DNA from: an uncultured Clostridia bacterium
Lineage (GTDB): Bacteria; Bacillota_A; Clostridia; TANB77; CAG-508
Length of the DNA stretch: 9,065 bases
Reading direction: 5' to 3'
Assembly (NCBI GenBank): GCA_947627825.1
Contig: CANQXO010000056.1
Coordinates: 1 to 9,065 of the forward strand
A model generated the notes under the pieces. It saw only the letters and a program-made list of their open reading frames with translations. It ran no database searches and was not told the DNA's origin. The first letter of the stretch is position 1. Each line of letters opens with the position of its first letter. A program made the position numbers and the translations under genes. Positions 6,379 to 9,065 of the stretch are shown here, piece by piece.

Positions 6379-7155
6379 CTACTTTTTATTTAGCGTATTA
6401 ATTACTTCTTTTGTAACTTTATTTTTATCGTAGATATTTGTAATTACCAATAATACTCCAACCAAACAAAATGTTACAGCATAAATCAATATGCTTATTT
6501 CCCAATTTCCTCTTAATAATTGTGCTCCTGCAAGTGTTGATGACAATACTGATGGAATTCTTGCAATGGTAGAAATTATAATAAATCTTATTTTTTTTAT
6601 TGGTAAAATAGCTGCTATGTATACTAATAAATCTTTAGGTGTACCTGGGATTAAAAACAATAATAACATTATAATTTCTACTTTTTTTGGATTACTCAAA
6701 ATTTTATTTTGTTCAATCTTTTTTATTTTTTCCTCACTATAAAAATTGTATATGAACTTTCTTCCCAATATCCCTACTAAACCAATGATTAATGCAGATA
6801 TTATCATTGATGAAACAAGTATAAATATTAGGCCGCCAGTTCCACCATAACATACACCAGCCAACACCTCTATCGGTTCTCCTGGTAAAATAATTAAGAA
6901 AATTTGCGCTAACTGTAATCCGAAAAGAGCTAGTATACCGCCAAAACCTAACTGAGATATTTTTTGCTTAAATTTGATTTGTCCATCTGTGGTAGATAAA
7001 TCCTTAATTATGGGAAATAAATATATAATGGTTGCTGTTATTATAATTACTGTAAAAACAAATAAAGCTATTTTAAGTATTTTACTTTTTGATATTCTTT
7101 TTTTTACTTTAGGTTCATTTGATTTTTCAATTCTTTTTTCATTATTTGATTTCAT
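6379..7155 (-). CDS. TVP38/TMEM64 family (VTT-domain) membrane protein
   Basis: This 258-residue protein belongs to the DedA/VTT superfamily of integral membrane proteins. Some members are implicated in lipid scrambling or transport across membranes; the substrate here is unknown. After a basic N-terminus (1-25) there is a helix at about 27-48. The conserved VTT core follows: LPGEPIEVLAG (90-100) with a glycine-rich GGTGG turn, helices at about 108-130, FLIPGTPKDLLVYIAA (167-182), the RIPS motif (199-202), and a last helix at about 220-240. The re-entrant PGxP and PGTPKD motifs are the family hallmark. AAAGGATG about 10 nt upstream supports the start. It is the last gene of the HNH-sortase-papain-like cluster, 50 nt after its neighbour. 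No clear terminator is seen after it; 6286-6378 is AT-rich with only short hairpins. Confidence 0.88.
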   Translation of the reverse strand: MKSNNEKRIEKSNEPKVKKRISKSKILKIALFVFTVIIITATIIYLFPIIKDLSTTDGQIKFKQKISQLGFGGILALFGLQLAQIFLIILPGEPIEVLAGVCYGGTGGLIFILVSSMIISALIIGLVGILGRKFIYNFYSEEKIKKIEQNKILSNPKKVEIIMLLLFLIPGTPKDLLVYIAAILPIKKIRFIIISTIARIPSVLSSTLAGAQLLRGNWEISILIYAVTFCLVGVLLVITNIYDKNKVTKEVINTLNKK

Positions 7156-7205
7156 TATTTACTTCATCCTTTATAATATTATGTTGCATTTTACTAGTTT
7201 ACTTA

Positions 7206-7724
7206 CTATCTATAGTCTTTTAAAAGACCTTGATAAACTTCATGGACCTCTGGCAAATCTTTCAAGTCTTCTGGTTTTGGTATGTCAGGTAAATTATTTT
7301 TTACATTAGACTTATCTAAAATTTCTTTAACAAATTCTGTACAATAATAATAATTTTCTCTTTTTATTTTCTTATTAATACTGACTGCTAATAGCCCAAT
7401 TATATTAAATTTGTATTTGTCTTTATGGGCATACATTTCCATTATATTTTCTTTAATTTTTTCATATTCCTTATTCGTTATCTCAAAACTATATATTATA
7501 CATTTCGTTTTATAAAACCTTTTGAAAGTGCCCTCATGTATGTACTCATGCATTAAACCTCCAATAAACGGATTATATGCATTTTTTCTAGCAAAACTAT
7601 ACATTTCATTCAAATCTTCATCTAATGATATAGACGAATGAGAAAACTCTTTTTTAGTGTAAACTTTCACTATTTTTGACAATATTGTTCCTGTATATGT
7701 TAGTACAAAATAAATTTTTTTCAT
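7206..7724 (-). CDS. Permuted papain-fold (YiiX/NlpC-P60-like) putative hydrolase
   Basis: The 172-residue protein resembles small circularly permuted NlpC/P60-type proteins, in which the catalytic His precedes the Cys. FSHSSIS (27-33) supplies His29 and YYYCTEFV (125-132) supplies Cys128. Between them, residues 35-60 (DEDLNEMYSFARKN, NPFIGG) look like the substrate-groove segment of this family. The protein has no signal peptide or membrane segment, so it is predicted cytoplasmic or loosely membrane-associated. Related proteins act on lipids, amide bonds or peptides; the substrate here is not predictable. The start is supported by AAGGGA about 10 nt upstream. It sits 23 nt after the sortase gene and 50 nt before the TVP38-like gene, suggesting a shared transcript and perhaps an envelope role. 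Confidence in the fold is moderate, in a catalytic role lower. Confidence 0.65.
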   Translation of the reverse strand: MKKIYFVLTYTGTILSKIVKVYTKKEFSHSSISLDEDLNEMYSFARKNAYNPFIGGLMHEYIHEGTFKRFYKTKCIIYSFEITNKEYEKIKENIMEMYAHKDKYKFNIIGLLAVSINKKIKRENYYYCTEFVKEILDKSNVKNNLPDIPKPEDLKDLPEVHEVYQGLLKDYR

Positions 7725-7747
7725 TGTTTTTTTCCCTTTTTCTTACT

Positions 7748-8476
7748 TTAAATTTCTTCTAGTTTTCCAAATACAACATATCTAGCTTCATCATAATCAT
7801 AAGCACAAGTTGAAAGTATTATAATTTTATCATTTTCAGTTACTGTTACATTACTTTTGAAATTAGATTTCCTTACTATACTATCTATTGTATTTTGATT
7901 AAAATTTTCTAACTTATATATACTAGAGTTAGCTGATTCAGTACAAGCCGAAAATAATCTCACTAAATAATTTTTTTCTGGAGTAAAATAATATATAAAT
8001 TTGTGTTCTTCATAATATTCTTGATTTCTATATTTTTGTAAACTAGCAAACATGGTTCCATTTTTCATGTTATGTCCATATATTATGGTATTATAATTCT
8101 GCATTGATGAATCATTCCTATAATCCATAAATAAACTTCCAGCAGCATTATAATCTCTGGTTATTAATCTTCTTAAATAGTAATCGTTATCTATACTTTG
8201 CAATACCGGATTATTAATAGGTGTATCTTTTGAATAAATCCATCCTACTATATCTTCGTTTTGCTTTTTCAATACATCAAAATCTACTGTAAATGGTATT
8301 GTATATTCATCTTTTTCTTCATCACTTTCATTAAATATTATTGCTTTTTCTATAAGATTATCATTTACTTTTTTATTATTATTTGCATCTATAAAATACA
8401 TTACTATTCTATAGAAAGAAAAAATGAATATTCCCAAAAATATTATTAATAATAAAATCCTGTATGTTTTTTTCAT
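7748..8476 (-). CDS. srtB: Class B sortase (cysteine transpeptidase)
   Basis: Sortases cleave a sorting signal in exported proteins and join the protein to a cell-wall or pilin amine. This enzyme has an N-terminal membrane anchor (hydrophobic about 7-28) and a class B-type layout: VGWIYSKDTPINNPVLQ, then YYLRR and GSLFMDYRN, the catalytic His in YGHNM, the catalytic Cys in LSTCAYD, and the Arg in ARYVVFGKL near the C-terminus. Counting from the ATG at 8476 gives 242 residues with His135, Cys224 and Arg232. A longer reading begins at a TTG (8491), but that codon overlaps the AAAGG that lies 8 nt before the ATG, so I chose the ATG. No protein in this window carries a C-terminal sorting signal, so the substrate is encoded elsewhere. 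The subclass is inferred from the overall pattern. Confidence 0.92.
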   Translation of the reverse strand: MKKTYRILLLIIFLGIFIFSFYRIVMYFIDANNNKKVNDNLIEKAIIFNESDEEKDEYTIPFTVDFDVLKKQNEDIVGWIYSKDTPINNPVLQSIDNDYYLRRLITRDYNAAGSLFMDYRNDSSMQNYNTIIYGHNMKNGTMFASLQKYRNQEYYEEHKFIYYFTPEKNYLVRLFSACTESANSSIYKLENFNQNTIDSIVRKSNFKSNVTVTENDKIIILSTCAYDYDEARYVVFGKLEEI

Positions 8477-8497
8477 AATTTTGCCTTTCAAATTTTT

Positions 8498-8878
8498 TTA
8501 TTTATTTTCATATATGTATCCTAGTTTACTGTGTATTTCTTTATGACAATTTGAACAAACTAATATACATTTTAATGCTTCTTCCTTATAATTTTTCCAA
8601 GACATAGTATTACCAGAACCAAGTTTAAATTCTTTTTCGTCTGGATTTTCATGATGAAATTCCAATGCATCCATGCATTTGTTATAGCCACATATCGAAC
8701 ATTTGCCTCCTAACAATTTTATCGCTTGTAATTTCATATTTCTCCTTAGAATTGTTTTTTGATGCTTTCTTGTTTGATTATCTTTTCTAGTGGATTCCCC
8801 ACTACAATTATAACAATATATTCGTGATACGCTGTTAGTTTCAAATTCATTATTACATATTTCACATACTTTTTTCAT
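8498..8878 (-). CDS. Small HNH endonuclease with N-terminal zinc ribbon
   Basis: This 126-residue protein has two metal-binding parts. The N-terminal zinc ribbon uses C5, C8, C22 and C25 (CEIC and CYNC), followed by a basic stretch rich in Arg and Lys (31-50) suited to DNA contact. The HNH nuclease core follows: CSIC (60-63), EFHHENP (73-79), then VCSNCHKEIH (107-116) with C108, C111, N110, H112 and H116. Similar small HNH proteins occur as free-standing nucleases, in phages and in mobile introns. The start is the ATG at 8878, 10 nt after GGAAGGA; a GTG at 8887 is too close to that site. It leads the cluster with the sortase 21 nt downstream. It lies about 95 nt from an apparently intron-bearing tRNA, a link that is speculative. 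Confidence 0.88.
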   Translation of the reverse strand: MKKVCEICNNEFETNSVSRIYCYNCSGESTRKDNQTRKHQKTILRRNMKLQAIKLLGGKCSICGYNKCMDALEFHHENPDEKEFKLGSGNTMSWKNYKEEALKCILVCSNCHKEIHSKLGYIYENK

Positions 8879-8898
8879 AATTTTCACATCCTTCCTAT

Positions 8899-8927
8899 AT
8901 TATACATAAAATCAATATAAAAATATA
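8899..8927 (-). promoter_or_regulatory. Weak candidate promoter for the HNH-sortase cluster
   Basis: A perfect TATAAT (8904-8899) occurs on the minus strand between the tRNA terminator and the HNH gene, with a poor TATATT (8927-8922) at 17 bp. Transcription would start almost on top of the Shine-Dalgarno, leaving a very short leader. The region is nearly all A and T, so chance is a real alternative; position after a terminator is the main support. Confidence 0.3.
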
Positions 8928-8936
8928 GTATAAATA

Positions 8937-8971
8937 AAAAAATAACAGATATTTTTTATCTGTTATTTTTT
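8937..8971 (-). terminator. Intrinsic terminator of the tRNA unit
   Basis: AATAACAGAT (8941-8950) and ATCTGTTATT (8958-8967) form a perfect 10-bp stem, extended by A-T pairs on both sides, with a 7-nt loop. On the minus strand it begins right after the tRNA CCA end (8974) and finishes in a T run, as expected for a terminator of the tRNA transcript. The plus strand also has a T run after the stem, so it could act both ways. Confidence 0.82.
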
Positions 8972-8973
8972 AT

Positions 8974-9014
8974 TGGCTCCCCGTGTTGGGCTTGAACCAA
9001 CGACCTATCGGTTA
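8974..9014 (-). tRNA. 3' exon of an interrupted tRNA, probably tRNA-Asn(GUU)
   Basis: Read on the minus strand this is a complete tRNA 3' half: U36-A37-A38, the anticodon-stem strand CCGAT (9011-9007), a five-base variable loop AGGTC, a perfect T-arm (GTTGG, loop TTCAAGC, CCAAC), the acceptor strand ACGGGGA (8984-8978), G73 and an encoded CCA (8976-8974). The TAACCGAT core, the GGTCGT segment, the G73 discriminator and the GGAGCCA end match the 3' half of Firmicutes tRNA-Asn(GUU), as I recall it for Bacillus. The expected partner strand ATCGG and the rest of the 5' half are not next to it; unrelated sequence starts at 9015. The 5' half must lie beyond 9065, or be missing. Identity rests on half a molecule. 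Confidence 0.75.
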
Positions 9015-9065
9015 CTGCACTACACTAATTTTCATTAGCACTACTAATAGTTTGTAGTCTGGACT
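9015..9065 (-). ncRNA. 3' end of a putative group I intron inside the tRNA anticodon loop
   Basis: The 51 nt before the tRNA 3' exon look like the last part of a self-splicing group I intron. Read on the minus strand, the edge begins AGTCCAG (9065-9059), the same bases as the P7 3' strand region of the well-studied Azoarcus and cyanobacterial tRNA introns (ATAGTCCAG in Azoarcus). A CTAC/GTAG stem (9057-9054 with 9044-9041) and a P9-type hairpin, CTAAT-GAAA-ATTAG (9038-9025) with flanking G-U pairs, follow. The segment ends in G (9015) directly before U36, as required of the terminal omega-G. The catalytic core, P1 and the guanosine-binding site are outside the window, so this rests on a short stretch. 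Confidence 0.65.

Noticed and set aside
8974..9014. tRNA 3' half as an attachment-site remnant of an integrated island
   Set aside because: Integrases often duplicate exactly the anticodon-loop-to-3'-end part, so it remains possible. However, the adjoining AGTCCAG, GAAA-capped hairpin and terminal G fit an intron better, and no integrase is in the window.
8974..9065. 3' end of a tmRNA
   Set aside because: The acceptor and T-arm do not have the alanine-type tmRNA ending, the discriminator is G rather than A, and a normal anticodon-stem strand (CCGAT) is present.

Overview
The window is AT-rich DNA from a low-GC Gram-positive bacterium. It is most likely an uncultured, gut-type member of the Clostridia. 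The evidence is pyrH-frr-uppS gene order, strong AGGAGG-type ribosome binding sites, an AbrB regulator with a zinc-binding tail, a class B sortase, and a dockerin-bearing glucosaminidase. Every supported gene is on the minus strand, so transcription runs from high to low coordinates.

In transcription order, the window opens at its right edge inside an interrupted tRNA gene. Positions 8974-9014 are a clean 3' half of a tRNA, best matched to tRNA-Asn(GUU). Instead of the anticodon-stem 5' strand, the upstream sequence (9015-9065) looks like the 3' end of a self-splicing group I intron: an AGTCCAG P7-type element, a GAAA-capped P9-type hairpin and a terminal G before U36. The 5' exon and the intron core lie outside the window. 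A terminator (8937-8971) closes this unit.

A tightly spaced four-gene cluster follows: a small HNH nuclease (8498-8878), a class B sortase (7748-8476), a permuted papain-fold protein (7206-7724) and a TVP38/TMEM64 membrane protein (6379-7155). abrB (5930-6172) then has its own promoter, two candidate Spo0A boxes and a strong terminator (5845-5899).

The next unit is a two-gene cell-envelope locus. A secreted glucosaminidase (3649-5781) carries two SH3-like domains, nine 33-bp repeats and a C-terminal dockerin. Its TAG stop is followed directly by the ATG of a membrane-anchored protein (2239-3648) with Ig-like and cadherin-like beta-sandwich domains, which suggests translational coupling. Just downstream is a start-less coding remnant (2139-2249), then a terminator (2081-2128).

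The left end is the housekeeping operon pyrH (UMP kinase), frr (ribosome recycling factor) and uppS (undecaprenyl diphosphate synthase, cut by the window edge). It starts from its own promoter (2006-2034) rather than following rpsB-tsf. The genes therefore fall into three themes: translation and nucleotide/lipid-carrier housekeeping, cell-wall remodelling and surface display, and a possible RNA or mobile-element story at the tRNA.
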